The notes under the pieces were generated by a model that worked only from the letters and a program-made list of their open reading frames with translations, was not told the DNA's origin and searched no databases. Made by a program: the position numbers and the translations under genes. 64,000 bases of DNA from Heterobasidion occidentale (taxonomy: Eukaryota > Basidiomycota > Agaricomycetes > Russulales > Bondarzewiaceae): assembly GCA_039111635.1 (NCBI GenBank), contig JBCAQO010000001.1:2108001-2172000 (forward strand), read 5' to 3'. Shown here piece after piece: positions 34,630 to 45,705 of the stretch; the stretch's first letter is position 1, and every line of letters begins with the position of its first letter.

Positions 34630-35579
34630 TCAAAACTGGGCTGCCTGCTCGCCGTAAGGGGCCTGCTCATACGCCGGCTCCTGTGGTGGATATGCAGCCT
34701 CCTCTGGCGCGGGGGGGGCAGGCTGAGGAATAGCAGGTTCGCGCTGCTCAGAAGAAGGCTCCGAAACGACCTTGTCGATCGGGGGCTCGAGAATCTGGAC
34801 GGAGTCGGGAAGAGGCTTCCGGGGACCGAGCTGACCCTCAGGATCCCAACCTTTCATGCTAGATAATTCACAGCAATCAGTATTTGAACATTGAAAGACA
34901 GAATATGACACGTACATTTTGACCTTGATTCCAAGGACACCTTGGCGGAGAAGGACGTGGCGAACAGCGTAGTCAACAAAGTCGCGAGCAGGTTGACCGG
35001 AGTGGATCATGAACCCGTCGGTGAATTTCATCGACTTGGCACGGGCAGCACGGAGCTTGCCAGACACGACGACTTCGCAACCCTTCGCGCCAGACTCCAT
35101 AACGAAGCGAAGCACACCGTAGCACGCACTATCAAGATGTCAAGCAAGATACGAGACGAGAAATGCAACCGACGAACCGGCGGATAGCAAGGCCACCAAG
35201 GAGTTTGTACCTCAAACTCTCGCATTGAGCGACAGCAGAGAGACCACGGTATTGGACCTTCTCAGCGTAAAGCTCGAGAGAGTTCTCCGGGAACTTGAAA
35301 CGTTTTTGTACGAGAGCTGTCAGCTCACGAATGCGGCGACCCCTCTCGCCCAGGACTTCCTGCGTGTGGGTAGCACGGATGATGATCTGAAGACCAGAAA
35401 TGAGACAACTGCCAACATGCAATCACACAAAGACGCACTTCGGTGCGGGCGTGGGTAACGCGGACATCACAGCCAGAGTAGCCCTCCTCAGAGAGCTCAC
35501 GGGTGAAGAATTCATTGAGTTCCGCACGGAACACACCATCGGCTACGAACTTGCGCTTCTTGCTGATTTGGGCGGACAT
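34630..35579 (-). CDS. RPS3: 40S ribosomal protein S3 (uS3)
   Basis: This small-subunit protein lies at the mRNA entry site. The start [20 protein letters not shown] is at 35579. The KH domain appears as [20 protein letters not shown], then [20 protein letters not shown] and [20 protein letters not shown]. Next come [40 protein letters not shown] and [20 protein letters not shown]. The C-terminal tail is Pro/Glu/Ala-rich and ends YGEQAAQF at 34630. Introns fall at about 35394-35445, 35134-35190 and 34857-34917. A pyrimidine tract and AG just upstream of the ATG (minus strand CTGATCCTCTTAG) suggest a 5' leader intron. Identity is certain. Confidence 0.96.
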
Positions 35580-36457
35580 TTTGACTCGGCCGGGGGAGCT
35601 AAGAGGATCAGAAATGCGTCAGTTCTGCGTGAACTCGAAACCACATCCTCATGCGCGAATTATCATCCATCATCAAAACTGGGCGGTTTTGACCAGATTT
35701 GAAGGATACACCACTTCTGTGGGTCGTGTCTGATCTATAGATGCGAAATAAATGCATACCTTGAGGAAGAAAGTCGACGGAGAGGGCCTTGACGAAGAAT
35801 ACTGGGGCGGGACTGATTCCCTTACCTTCCCTACGCCACTATTATTTAAAGCGGAGATTAAATCACGAATCTATAAAATCAAGAGACCATGAATTGATAC
35901 TATCTCGTCTTTCTGCTTCGTCTTATGCCTTAGTATGCACCCTTTGGTTTCTCCGGTCTGTGAGTGTCCATTTCCCAATTCATCCCATCTTTATATCTAC
36001 CTGTTCGCTATGAAGAGTGTTGTATCATCAACCATTACTGGCACCTCTTAGTCGACTTGACACGTTCATGGAGCTTCGCCTTCATGTCCTCGTGTTACTG
36101 ACATGAATGACCTTCTGAGCTTTTTTCATTCGTATTTTATCTTGCAGTCCGTCAGACTGCTCACTGGCTCATTTTGCTTTGCATGGAACTGACCGCATAC
36201 TCTTCCCTAGGCATCGTTACATTTTTTTCTCGCGAATCCATTTGCTGCCACATAATCCTGATCGAGACAGTCCGGTTCGTTGAGCGGTTTTTTGTAACCA
36301 GAGTTGGGATATAAATAAACGGTTTGATAACTTGATACCATGAGAATATTATGTGTGTTTCTTATCTACAGCGCTCGAGGCCCTTGAGGAGTTATGTTCC
36401 TTGTGCTCCTGTTCTTCCACCGCTTTTCCTTCCTCCCCGTAGCATCAAGCTTCCTGC
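35580..36457. other. Divergent promoter region RPS3 / amidase
   Basis: About 880 bases. The RPS3 side probably includes a leader intron. The amidase side has CAGCGCTC at 36369-36376, sharing the core of the recurrent 10-mer, and a C/T-rich stretch to 36440. No gene is recognised. Confidence 0.35.
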
Positions 36458-38556
36458 ATGTCTGTACCGTGGCAAGAGCTCGTCGCAGACAAGAGGCGGA
36501 GGCAGGAGGCCTCTATTCCTAAGAACTGGCTCATTTCTACACCATCCGTTGATGTCTTTGATGTAAGAAAGGTACCAGAGGAGTGTGGTCTGCTATCAGC
36601 GAAGGAGTTGAGGATCACAGAGATCGATGATATCGACCTGCTTCTCAAGAAGCTTGCGTCGGGAGAGTGGTCTTCTGTGGAAGTTACTACGGCTTTCTAC
36701 AAGAGAGCCATTGTTGCCCATCAAGTCGTGAGTAATGTGCGATCTCGTATCTCGAACATAGCTTATCGATACGTGGTTAGGTGAATTGCTTGACAGAAAT
36801 ATTCGTCGAACGTGCCCTTCAGCGTGCGAGATGGCTCGACGAGCAACTCAAGATTACCGGCAAGGTCGTAGGACCTTTGCATGGCCTTCCCATTTCATTG
36901 AAAGACCAGATATCTATCAAAGGCCTAGAGACGATCATGGGTGCGTCTCTTTATTGCTTCACCTAGCTATTCTAACGGCTTCCTAGGCTATGTCTCATGG
37001 ATCGGCAAGTATGCTGAGCGCGATGCTGTCCTCACAGAACTTCTGTATGAATGCGGCGCCGTGCCATTTGTGCGAACGAACGTACCGCAAACACTCATGG
37101 TACTGCATGATTCGTCATATCGCATGTTCTACTTCGACTTATCAAGACTCCTAGTGGCCGGAGACCTATAATGCCATTTTCGGGAGGACGTTGAATCCGC
37201 ACAACCGCAACCTGACTTGTGGAGGATCCTCGGGAGGGGAAGGTGCCTTGATCGCAATGAGGGGCAGTATTCTGGGAGTTGGCTCTGATATTGGCGGGCA
37301 AGTTCGTTGCATACATGCGTATATCATGATACTCACCGTTTGGCACGCAGGTCCGTCCGCATACCATCTGCGATGAACGGGATCTACGGGTTGAGGCCAT
37401 CCTTCAATCGCATCCCATATTATGGGGCCGTGAACTCGATGCAGGGACAAGATTCACTGCCCTCAGCTATGGGGCCTCTCTCTATCAGCCTGACCGGCAT
37501 TAAAGCGTTTGTGCGAGCTATCCTGAGCCGGAAGCCATGGCTGAAGGACCCACTCTCTATCCGTAAACCTTGGGATGAGAAGGAGTACGAGCTGGTGGAG
37601 CACGGATATGGTAAAAAGCTCTGCTTCGGCATTCTTTGGAACGATGGCGTCGTAGTCCCTCACCCGCCTATTATCCGAGGTTTGGAAATGACCAAACAGG
37701 CCTTGATCGCTGCTGGACATGAGGGTAAGGTAACTTCTTCATCTATGATCTACTGTATATCTTCAGCTTGCTCCAGTTGTCGATTGGAAGCCATACAAAC
37801 ACACAGAATTATACGAAGTCACGGTCAGTGCCCCGATGATTTTTTGACTTGCATATGCTGATGAATTTTAATGTGCAGCGAGGCATCTGGACTGCTGCTG
37901 GATTGGAAGACTACGAGGCTGTCACCGCCGAGACGGGAGAGCCTATATTATCCAGCATGGAAGATATCAGCCCTGTGTCAGGGGCGGGCGTCTACCATGC
38001 TGCTGAAGGAGTCTCTGCGTATCAGCTCTGGCAGATCCAAAAGAGGAGGCTGGAACTGAGGAAAGAATACCTAGACTACCGGCAGAGCACCGTCGAGCTT
38101 ACATCTACGGGTCGTCCCGTCGACGCCATTATATCTCCTGTTGCCCCGTTCCCTGCTCCTCCGCACGGGAAGAATAAGTCCGTCCTGTCAAACTTTGTTC
38201 GCTGGTGAATGCTGATTGCTGGGTCGTTTATAGCAACGCTGAGTATACTATGGTCTGGAACTCGCTGGATTACACCGCCTGCGTATTTCCCGTGACGAGA
38301 GTAGACCCTGTCCTGGACAAGGCAAAGCCGGCGCACGAGTTCCTTTCAGACAATGACAGAATGATCTACGAGCTCTGTGAGTCACCCGCCGCGAGTCGAT
38401 CCCAAGCCGCTGACTTTGAGATACTCTATAACAGACGACGCTGAAACATTTAAGAATGCGCCTGTTGCCTTGCAATTGGTCGGGGGCACCCTAGAAGAGG
38501 AAGCCGTGATTGCGATGACCGAAATCGTGGACGCCGCGCTCAAAGCTCGAAAGTAG
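36458..38556 (+). CDS. Amidase signature family hydrolase
   Basis: This serine hydrolase of the acetamidase/fatty-acid-amide type uses a Ser-Ser-Lys triad. The start is MSVPWQELVADKRRRQEASI. The lysine sits in GPLHGLPISLKDQISIKGLE, the cis-serine in LTCGGSSGGEGALIAMRGS, and the nucleophile in GVGSDIGGSVRIPSAMNGIY. The GGS junction forms only if the intron 37298-37350 is spliced as GC-AG. Other blocks: LGPLSISLTGIKAFV region, RRLELRKEYLDYRQSTVELT, VDAIISPVAPFPAPPHGK, LDYTACVFPVTRVDP and APVALQLVGGTLEEEAV. It ends ALKARK before the TAG at 38554. About eight introns are present. Substrate and location are unknown; no signal peptide is seen, so it is probably cytosolic. Confidence 0.88.
37298..37350 (+). 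other. GC-AG intron in amidase gene
   Basis: The exon ends ATTGGCGG, the intron starts GCAAGTTCG and ends GGCACGCAG (53 bp), and the next exon is GTCCGTCCGC. The joined codons give SDIGGSVRIPS, the invariant amidase nucleophile motif. Reading through changes the motif to GGQVRC and loses frame with the downstream exon. Confidence 0.75.
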
Positions 38557-38692
38557 CAAGCGCCATTGAGATGAATGAGGGAGAAAGAGCATATCAGAAG
38601 TTCAATGTAATATAAGGAGACCTGTGATGTTGAAGAGTCATGTACATCATGTACCTGTGTATTGGCAGTAGCAGAGCAATTTGATGACTATA

Positions 38693-40447
38693 TTACAATG
38701 TGCGAGCCTCATTCACGAAGATGCCAGCTGCGCCCATGCCGCTTCCTACGCACATACTGGTACAGAGGAATTGACCATTACGCCTACGGAGTTCCGCGAG
38801 ACCAGTAACCACTTGACGAACACCAGCTGTAACGAAGTCAGTACCCACTGAAGCAGAGATCTAAAAAAAACACGTACTCATGCCGAGAGGATGAGTGAGT
38901 GAGATGGAACCGCCCCTGATTGAAAAACATTATGACTGGCTCTCTCTGAATTAGACGAGTCATGTTCTTACTGAGGGTTGATCTTATCCATGGGTATTTT
39001 CAGCTCTTCAACGCAGTACGCGAATTGCGATGCAAAGGCTTCGTTGATCTAGGAAGGTTCGAGGACAGTGAGAAAAGTAACGCTTCCATGCGAATCGAAC
39101 TCACCTCAAACACGTCAATGTCTTCTTTGGATAGACCGAGCCTCTCTAGGAGCTTGGGAATGGCAAAAATTGGACTTATTCCCATGTAGCGAGGCTCAAC
39201 ACCTATTCTCTTATAGGTCTCTGATGTCTATGTTGAATGAGGGGTTCACGCTTACCGACGACAGTGCTTCCAACAAACTTCCCTAGAACCTCCATGCCTT
39301 CTTTCTCCGCATGCTCACGTGTTGTGAGAATGCACAAGGCAGCGCCATCACCGACACCACTTGCATTTCCCGCGGTCGTTGAAGCCTCGCCCCACTCGGG
39401 GAACGCAGGTTTCAGCGAGGCAAGGGATTCCAACGTGACATTCGGACGAATAGTATCGTCGACAGAGATGACTTGACCTTTGAGTTCAATTGGAATGATC
39501 TCTTCAGCAAAAATCCCGTTGGACGAGGCCTGGGGTGCAGATGAGAAAGGAGGGTCTCTGGATGCGAGCAAAGGTAGAATACCTGGGTCGCCCTGGTGTG
39601 CGAGATAAGAGCATATTGGTCTTGCTTCTCGCGCGGCACTTCGTATGTCTGAGCGACCATCTCAGAAGTCCACCCCATTGGCTGCAATGTCGTCATGACA
39701 TTAACAGAGTGAACATATATTACGCAGTCACATTACCTGTACGCAATCATGAGATTGAGCATTGCCGGCGACCGCGTCGGAAACCGCAGGCGTCGGTCGA
39801 GGACTGGCAGCATACGCCAAGTGTTAACTTCTTACTGACACGATGATAAATTTGTACCACGTACTTCAAGGACATACTCTCCATTCCAACAGCAACACCA
39901 AGGGATATCTCACCGGTTTGAATGTCGTGTGCTATATTTCTGATCGCCATGAGCCCTGACGAGCACAGGCGATTGACCGTAGAAACGGGTACATGATCCG
40001 GAATACCAGCAGCAAGCGCCGCGGCGCGCGAGACATAGAGCGGAGAAGGAGGATGGCAAGTTCCTGTTCAGGTGGCTTAGTACATCGGGTTAAGACAACG
40101 CAAGACTCGGCCTCACCAACGCAAATGTCGTCAATCTTAGCCGGATCCAGTCCTGTCTTCTCCAATGTCGCCTAGCTTAATAGTGAGATGTCGGTACTCG
40201 CGGCAGATACTACACATGACTGCACCTTGAGCAGAGCGTGCAGTATCTCGTCAACGGGGGTATCCTTGAATTGTCCTTTCTTTGCCCGACCCATGGCCGT
40301 GCGCTTTGCAAAGGTAATGACAACGTCCTCTGGGTTCTTCTGGAGGATGGCGGAGCGACCGCGAAGCGGTGCGTGAGTTGCCATTGCTCTACCAAGATAC
40401 GGGCGCAAAAACATGGGCGATCTTAAGACGGTCCTGGATAGCGACAT
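38693..40447 (-). CDS. 3-ketoacyl-CoA thiolase (acetyl-CoA acyltransferase)
   Basis: It catalyses the last step of beta-oxidation. The start MSLSRTVLRSPMFLRPYLGR at 40447 is basic with no acidic residue for 40 positions, like a mitochondrial presequence; no clear PTS2 is seen and the C-terminus EARTL is not a PTS1. Catalytic blocks: VSTVNRLCSSGLMAIRNIAH (acyl-cysteine), AGNASGVGDGAALCILTTRE, NEAFASQFAYCVEELKIPMD, GGSISLTHPLGMTGVRQVV (His) and CTSMCVGSGMGAAGIFVNE (second Cys). At least eight introns are present. The stop TAA is at 38693. The gene ends 137 bases from the convergent amidase stop. It is POT1/ACAA-type; whether it acts in peroxisomes or mitochondria is undecided, with the N-terminus favouring mitochondria. 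Confidence 0.92.
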
Positions 40448-40951
40448 GAAGAGGAGAGAGAGGAGAGAGGGATGCGAGGCAGGGAGTTAAATTCTGGGGA
40501 TGTCATGAAGAGGAGGCCGCTTGAGAAAGCATGGGAAGGTCCGACCCACGAATGGCAAACGCGGGGAAAGTCGCATGACGAACTCCTCCAGAACCATCTC
40601 CCGAAACACGTCAAATTCGAAACTACAGAAGGAGATACATAGTGGAAAGCAATGCCATCGTCTTCTGAAAATTACTTGGTAAATTGTGCACGAACACGCT
40701 GAACGCAGCTCCAGATGCGGAGGTAACTTGCACTGAGCACACGCATGCAAGTCCACGCAAAACTCTCAGAGCAACCTCATATTTTGTTGCCGCGGTGCAC
40801 ACATCGAAGGTAGTGCATCTGACTTGTTGCGTCGGACGGAGCATATTGAAGAGATAGGATAACAAAGAAAGGAAGTGCACGACAAGTCTGACAAACCAAA
40901 CATGAAGATACGCTTGAGACTGATGAAAACGACTCATGCACTGACCCAATT
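40448..40951. other. Intergenic stretch
   Basis: About 500 bases between the thiolase start and the bL32m stop, both on the minus strand. It contains the thiolase promoter, with a GA-rich run (GAGAGAGGAGAGAG near 40452-40465). Minus-strand open frames here show no known motif. Confidence 0.35.
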
Positions 40952-41421
40952 TCAGTCTTCCATTGACACGGAAGGCACACTGAACGGCCCATCGCCCTGC
41001 TGCTTTGCCTTTGCCTTCCAAGCACGGTTCACGCTCGAGTAGCAGTTGGCGCATATGTGATGTGCCAGCTTTGGAGAGCCACATCCGGGACAGTGAACAA
41101 GGTCTAAACGAAAGCAGGCGTATGTTTTAGCATACACATTTCGATGAGCCGGCCGGAGGGCGTCGACATACTCTGTTTATCCTTCAATCCTTTGTTCGCG
41201 CTCCGCATCGCCTTGCGTGAATGAGACACCTTCTTTTTCGGCACCGCGAGGAGGAATGGTGGGATGAGTTCGAGGAGTGACTGGAGCGACGGTATTGACC
41301 ATTGAAATGGCGGTGACACGGCCAGGGCAGGAAGAAAAGCGGCGGAAAACCGAGGCCATGCAGCGGAGAACCTCGCTGTTGAGAACAGCGTCCTCGTTTG
41401 TGTGAGAGCAAAGGTGGCCAT
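40952..41421 (-). CDS. MRPL32: Mitochondrial large-subunit ribosomal protein bL32m
   Basis: The N-terminus MATFALTQTRTLFSTARFSA is a mitochondrial presequence. The mature part starts near LLAVPKKKVSHSRKAMRSAN, then KGLKDKQN joined over an intron (about 41103-41175) to LVHCPGCGSPKLAHHICANC, giving the bL32 zinc ribbon CxxC..CxxC. It ends SVPSVSMED at 40952. The maturation site before VPKKK is known from the family to be cut by the m-AAA protease. The gene is head-to-head with NDUFA5, with only 126 bases between start codons. Confidence 0.93.
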
Positions 41422-41547
41422 CGTGGACGGTGAGGAATAGAGCCCTTGAAGGGAGAGCACACGGAGTGACGCGCCGGTTGACACTCCGATTTCCCTCACT
41501 TGAACTCACCACAAGCGTACAGGCGGCGCAGGTCCCTACAACCCACT
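41422..41547. promoter_or_regulatory. 126-bp bidirectional promoter of MRPL32 and NDUFA5
   Basis: Only 126 bases separate the ATG codons of two nuclear genes for mitochondrial proteins on opposite strands, so one promoter region must serve both. No TATA box is evident. Coordinated expression is inferred. Confidence 0.6.
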
Positions 41548-42002
41548 ATGTTCCGCCTCACCCGCCCTCTCTTCCAACAAGTCTCCAAGCTCTCGACGGG
41601 CATCACAGGCCTCGCCGTCCACCGCAATCCCCTCCCTGAACTCACTCGGACTTACGAATCGACGTTGACCGCCCTATCATCCCTCCCCGAGACCTCGGTC
41701 TACCGTCAGGGCACCGAGGCTCTTACGCTCCGGAAACTCAGTATCGTGCAGGCGGCAAACGGGGATATTGCTCAGGTCGAGAAGGAGCTGGATGAGGGGC
41801 AGATAGAGGAAGCGTTGCTGATCGCGCAGGACGAGCATGCTCTCGTTGGCAAGATGGCAGAGTGGAAGGCGTGAGTGACTCTCCTTCACGTCGACATTGC
41901 TCCCAATCGTGCTCAACACAATCCTTAAGATGGGAGCCATTGGAGGAAAAGCCAGAGCCTGGACAATGGGAATATTTTGGCAAGACTTCGACAGCCTCGT
42001 GA
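41548..42002 (+). CDS. NDUFA5: Complex I subunit NDUFA5 (ETC_C1 / 29.9 kDa family)
   Basis: This is an accessory subunit of the peripheral arm of mitochondrial NADH:ubiquinone oxidoreductase. The start is MFRLTRPLFQQVSKLSTG, followed by the family block GITGLAVHRNPLPELTRTYE, then SVYRQGTEALTLRKLSIVQA and EKELDEGQIEEALLIAQDE. An intron at 41871-41929 (GTGAGT..CTTAAG) joins VGKMAEWKA to WEPLEEKPEPGQWEYF, the conserved end. It stops at 42000-42002 after GKTSTAS. The length of about 130 residues fits. Identity is very likely. Confidence 0.94.
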
Positions 42003-42910
42003 TGTCTCTCTTGTTTCTATCACACTTGAAACTGGCTGGCTGCTCTATTATCAAGGAGACTGCGAACAGCGTCATCTTGTCGTCGTGTGCTAGGTTGTGG
42101 TTGTCCATAAGGTCTATATTGAGCAGCACGGGTAACCTGCGCCGTTTGTCACAACCTTGCTATCATCAGTCCCGCTCTCACATGTTGGGCATACATTCTA
42201 TCAAGCCTCTGTACATGGTCCACAACAACAAAGTCAGACAATGTCTATATATTTCATCGTTAGTCGTTCAACGTTCAAGACAGAAATACGGTGTGTCTAC
42301 CACGTTTTAATAATCATCACTAATGCACCGTTAGTATGTACATCGTCTAGTATTCATTACGAAGAACCTGGGCCCGCCTTCAACAACAGAAGAAAGGTAG
42401 GCTTGGTCAGACGACGTCAGAATATATACTTTCTGCCCGGAGGAAGTTCTCAGAGGCGTTGACAAGGCGCCTCCAAGACTAGTGATGGGCAAACGTAGCG
42501 GTGAGTTATCAAGTAAGGCCTGCAATGAACAAATATGCTTCAGATCACAGTGTTGGGTGGATACGCCGTAAAGCCTTGATGCATCAACTAGTACGGGAGA
42601 GGTGGGAGAGCCAAGGACCAAGAGTCCGAGGGAGAACTTGTCAGCTCTCCTGGTTATATATGATCGATGTGTTAGGTAATATCGCGGCTTCCAGGAACTT
42701 TCAGGCTGGTGCCGCCGTTGTTACCCGATGTGCTCGTACCTACGATATACATAACATATCCAGCAGCCATGGTGCGCCAGTCTCGAACCTATTGGCGCGT
42801 TACTCTAACTGAATCTTGAATTCAAAGTAGAAATCTCCGGCAATTACACGAAGATGTTATGAGTACATGCGACTTGTGAAGCCGTTCAATAAATTACGAG
42901 GACATGCGTA
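42003..42910. other. Convergent intergenic stretch with unsupported open frames
   Basis: About 900 bases between two stop codons. On the minus strand there are two reading pieces: MAAGYVMYIVGTSTSGNNGG (about 42770) and a longer frame at 42331-42621 with FSLGLLVLGSPTSPVLVDAS upstream. They match no family I know and cannot be joined confidently. The stretch may hold a small unknown gene, a relic or nothing. Confidence 0.3.
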
Positions 42911-44308
42911 TCAGAGCCGGGCGGAATGTGGAAAAGTGGAGGCATCAACAAGGAGGTCCCAAAGTGTCGCAGCGAGAAGGTCGGGCTTCTCTTGAACGAT
43001 CTGAGACAACGCTTCAAGTTTCAGGAAACGAGACACAGACACCAGCCGTGATCGAACGCACCATATGTCCAACATCCGGCACCCTGATGATGGAACGGAC
43101 GTGCCTTCCTTTGGACACATCGACGACCGAATCTTGGCTGTAGCGGGGTCTGTTCAAGGCATGATCAGCGCGAGAGCCAGAGCGAGGAACACGCATGCCT
43201 GCGCACACGAAATCGTTGATCTCTCCGAAAATCGCGTAGACAGGCATGGATTGGCATGCGGCGCCGATCAGATCTGTCGCCGCGAAGACGTTCTCGAGAT
43301 CGCTGAACGTGGAGGCCTCGTAGCGGCTGGAACACTTGACGGCGACACACGCGTCGCCCTTCTTGTCGCGGGCAGGGCGAAGGCCGTGATTCTGTGAACG
43401 GGGAGGAGATTAAATCACCGCGTATGTACGCGTGCCTCGTGCCTCGTCTCGTCTAAAACATGAAAACCTTACTGCATGAATGCGCAAAACACGCGGGTCC
43501 CAGGCGTTCCACGGAGGGCGTCGGCTCATCCATTCGAATGCGGCGTCTGTGCTTTTCCACACGCCGCGTGCTGACGCGACGATCTTCGCAACCGCCCTCA
43601 TGTGAAGCTCACGATCCTCTAAGTTCTGGTGGTAGACGGCCTTGTCGATGAGGAGCGGTTCGACGAGGATGATCCCACTGTACAGGACGTGTTTTTCGAT
43701 GTGGAATTTGGCGCAGCACATCCTGTACACGGCATTTCAGATTGTATTCAAGCTGCGGAGATGGCGGGATCTTCTTACACGGCTGATGCGCCTGCCGAGT
43801 GCCCTATGAGGACCAAACGATGACCTCGTACATGTTCGGACTTGGCGAATTCATTGATCGCCAGTCCCCAATCCAATGTGCCTAGGGACCACACCCGGGC
43901 ATTATGAGGACCTTGTGGCATTCAGACCCCGAGTGGGCGTCTTACTGATCGGGTCTTTGCGCGCAGCGCTCTCGTTTAACAGCGCAGAGTCCCCATGACT
44001 CTGCCAATCGAACGCCCATGCTTCGCGGATGCGACAGCTGCGATCCTCAGATGCCTGAATGGCAAACAGCTTTGAAAGAGCGGGCTCCCAGCATTCTTTG
44101 TCTGCGCGATGATATCAGAGGAATATCCGACATAGATAGAAGGAAGAATTGATACGGTACGCAGTCCAGAACCGTGAGCCAAGACCAGAGTCAGGCCAGC
44201 AGTCTGCAACGGGCTATCACCGCTTGTGTATCGGTTTGCAGCCATTTTGAGGCCATCGCCGTCGGGAAAGGGGCCAAAGACGAACGACTGAGATTGCATG
44301 GCAGTCAT
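42911..44308 (-). CDS. Alpha/beta hydrolase
   Basis: The start MTAMQSQSFVFGPFPDGDGL is at 44308. Fold markers in order: LTLVLAHGSGLPKECWEPAL (oxyanion HG), EAWAFDWQSHGDSALLNE, RLVLIGHSAGASAV (nucleophile elbow GHSAG), SGIILVEPLLIDKAVYHQNL, and FEWMSRRPPWNAWDPRVL in the lid. Then come GAACQSMPVYAIFGEINDF with the acid-strand region and IRVPDVGHM with the catalytic His. It ends LAATLWDLLVD..SARL at 42911. Six introns are needed, including ~43188-43245 and ~43059-43115. The arrangement recalls fungal Lpx1-like hydrolases, but there is no PTS1 at the end. The substrate is unknown. Confidence 0.82.
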
Positions 44309-44378
44309 GACGAGATGCCATCAACTTGGCAAGCCCAGATGGGGGATGGAATCGACGCGGAAAAAGGCAAAAATGAAA

Positions 44379-44468
44379 CGCTGACAGCAGGATTTGAACC
44401 TACGCGGGCAATGCCCAAGTGATGATTGGAGTTCAAATCACTCGCCTTAACGACTCGGCCATATCAGC
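44379..44468 (-). tRNA. tRNA-Ser (anticodon TGA) with 8-nt intron
   Basis: All arms fold on the minus strand. The acceptor GCTGATA pairs with TGTCAGC with one G-T pair. The D arm GGCCGAG..AAGGC is typical of serine tRNAs. The anticodon stem AGTGA/TCACT encloses TTTGAA with anticodon TGA. An 8-nt intron (44424-44431) follows base 37. The long variable arm is GGGC-ATT-GCCC, the T arm GTAGG/CCTGC with loop TTCAAAT. The discriminator base is G, as in tRNA-Ser. The mature length is 82. It decodes UCA. It lies 144 bases from the divergent LSM1 start. Confidence 0.9.
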
Positions 44469-44612
44469 TTGACAGTCGATGGCTCCGATAGCACCATAAT
44501 ACGTACGCTGCGGGGTGGAGCACGAGCCCCCGCTGCGCCAGAGTGAGCGCGTTCGACCCGCACCCCGACCTCCTGCCCCGCCTCCCGCAGGCCCCGCCCC
44601 GCCCCACCCCTC

Positions 44613-45295
44613 ATGGATTCGTTGATCCCATTTACAACTTCTGGCTCGCTGGTCGATTGTGTGGACAGTACGTCTGCCTGAGCCCCTGCCGCACACGCGT
44701 ACATGTCAACCTGAGCAGCCCCGTCACGCCCCTCCCTCCCTCTCCCTTCGCGCCTGTCCAGGGAAAATGCTCGTCATCCTCCGCGACGGCCGTAAGCTCC
44801 ACGGCGTCCTGCGCTCCTACGACCAGTTCGGTGAGCTCGCCCCGCTTTTTCTTTTCTTTGTTGACCGCGCACCGATCATACACCTCCCCCCTACTCTCCA
44901 TTTGTACCTTCCCGCGCTCGCGCCGTCCTCGTGCCCCCGGACGCACAGCCAACCTCGTCCTCGAGGACACCGTCGAACGGATATACCACGGAAACGCGGT
45001 CGCAGAGCGCCGCGCGGGCCTCTTCCTCATCCGCGGCGAGAACGTCGTCCTCCTCGGCGAAATCGTGAGTCCCCGCCCGCTCCCCGCCCGCGCCCGCCTC
45101 CCCACACGTCCGCCCCCGCCGCAGGACCTCGACCAGGAGGACGATCTGCCGCTCGCCGGCGTGAACTTCCACGCGCTCGAGGCCAACCACCGGTACAACA
45201 CCGCGGTCAAGAAGCAGCACGACGAGTTCAAGGCGCAGGTCCTGTACGAGCAGAAGGGCTTCTGCAAGGAGGGCGGCGAGGGAGACGGGTACTAG
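44613..45295 (+). CDS. LSM1: LSM1, Sm-like protein of the mRNA decay ring
   Basis: LSm1 heads the cytoplasmic LSm1-7 ring that binds oligoadenylated mRNA and promotes decapping. The start [18 protein letters not shown] is set by the first exon (44613-44667). An intron from 44668 to 44761 (GTACGT..TGTCCAG) joins it to [20 protein letters not shown], the Sm1 motif. The second intron leads to [20 protein letters not shown] and the Sm2 motif [16 protein letters not shown]; the third to [20 protein letters not shown]. It ends GGEGDGY before the TAG at 45293. It lies in a G+C-rich part, and its introns are C-rich. Confidence 0.93.
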
Positions 45296-45705
45296 CCCGT
45301 GACACGACGCCGCTGCGCATAGATAGGTGTTTGCGTGCGGGATGGAGGCGGTCCCAGGGCTCTGGCAGATTCATTATGCCCAGCGAGAGCTGATGGTGGT
45401 GTGCGTGGGATGCGGTTGATGAGTTTGAGCGTCTCTGAAGTCGACGTCGACGGCGGTATCTCTGTACCTACTTACTATACATACGTGTTTCATTTTTTGG
45501 GCATAATCGCACCGCAGACGGTCTCTGCCACACACACAGGCAGTCCGATCGCTACTTGGCTGTCATTAGAATAAAGAGTAGCACAGAATTATAACATGCA
45601 GAAAGGCGTGAATAAGTGAGTACGTGACGAGTCGTTATTAAGGTCGGTCGCGCGGACAATCACACAGAACGAAGCGTACGGATATGATACAGAGGTGTTC
45701 GACGT
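45296..45705. other. Convergent intergenic stretch
   Basis: About 410 bases between the LSM1 stop and the stop of the PHD-finger gene; two 3' untranslated regions. No gene is visible. Confidence 0.4.

Noticed and set aside
40623..41084. Cysteine-containing minus-strand frame below bL32m as a separate zinc-finger gene
   Set aside because: It is the zinc-ribbon exon region of MRPL32 read in the wrong frame plus intergenic sequence.
44543..45393. Long alternative frames over LSM1, Pro/Arg-rich
   Set aside because: They overlap the clear Sm motifs of LSM1 and arise from G+C-rich codons and C-rich introns.
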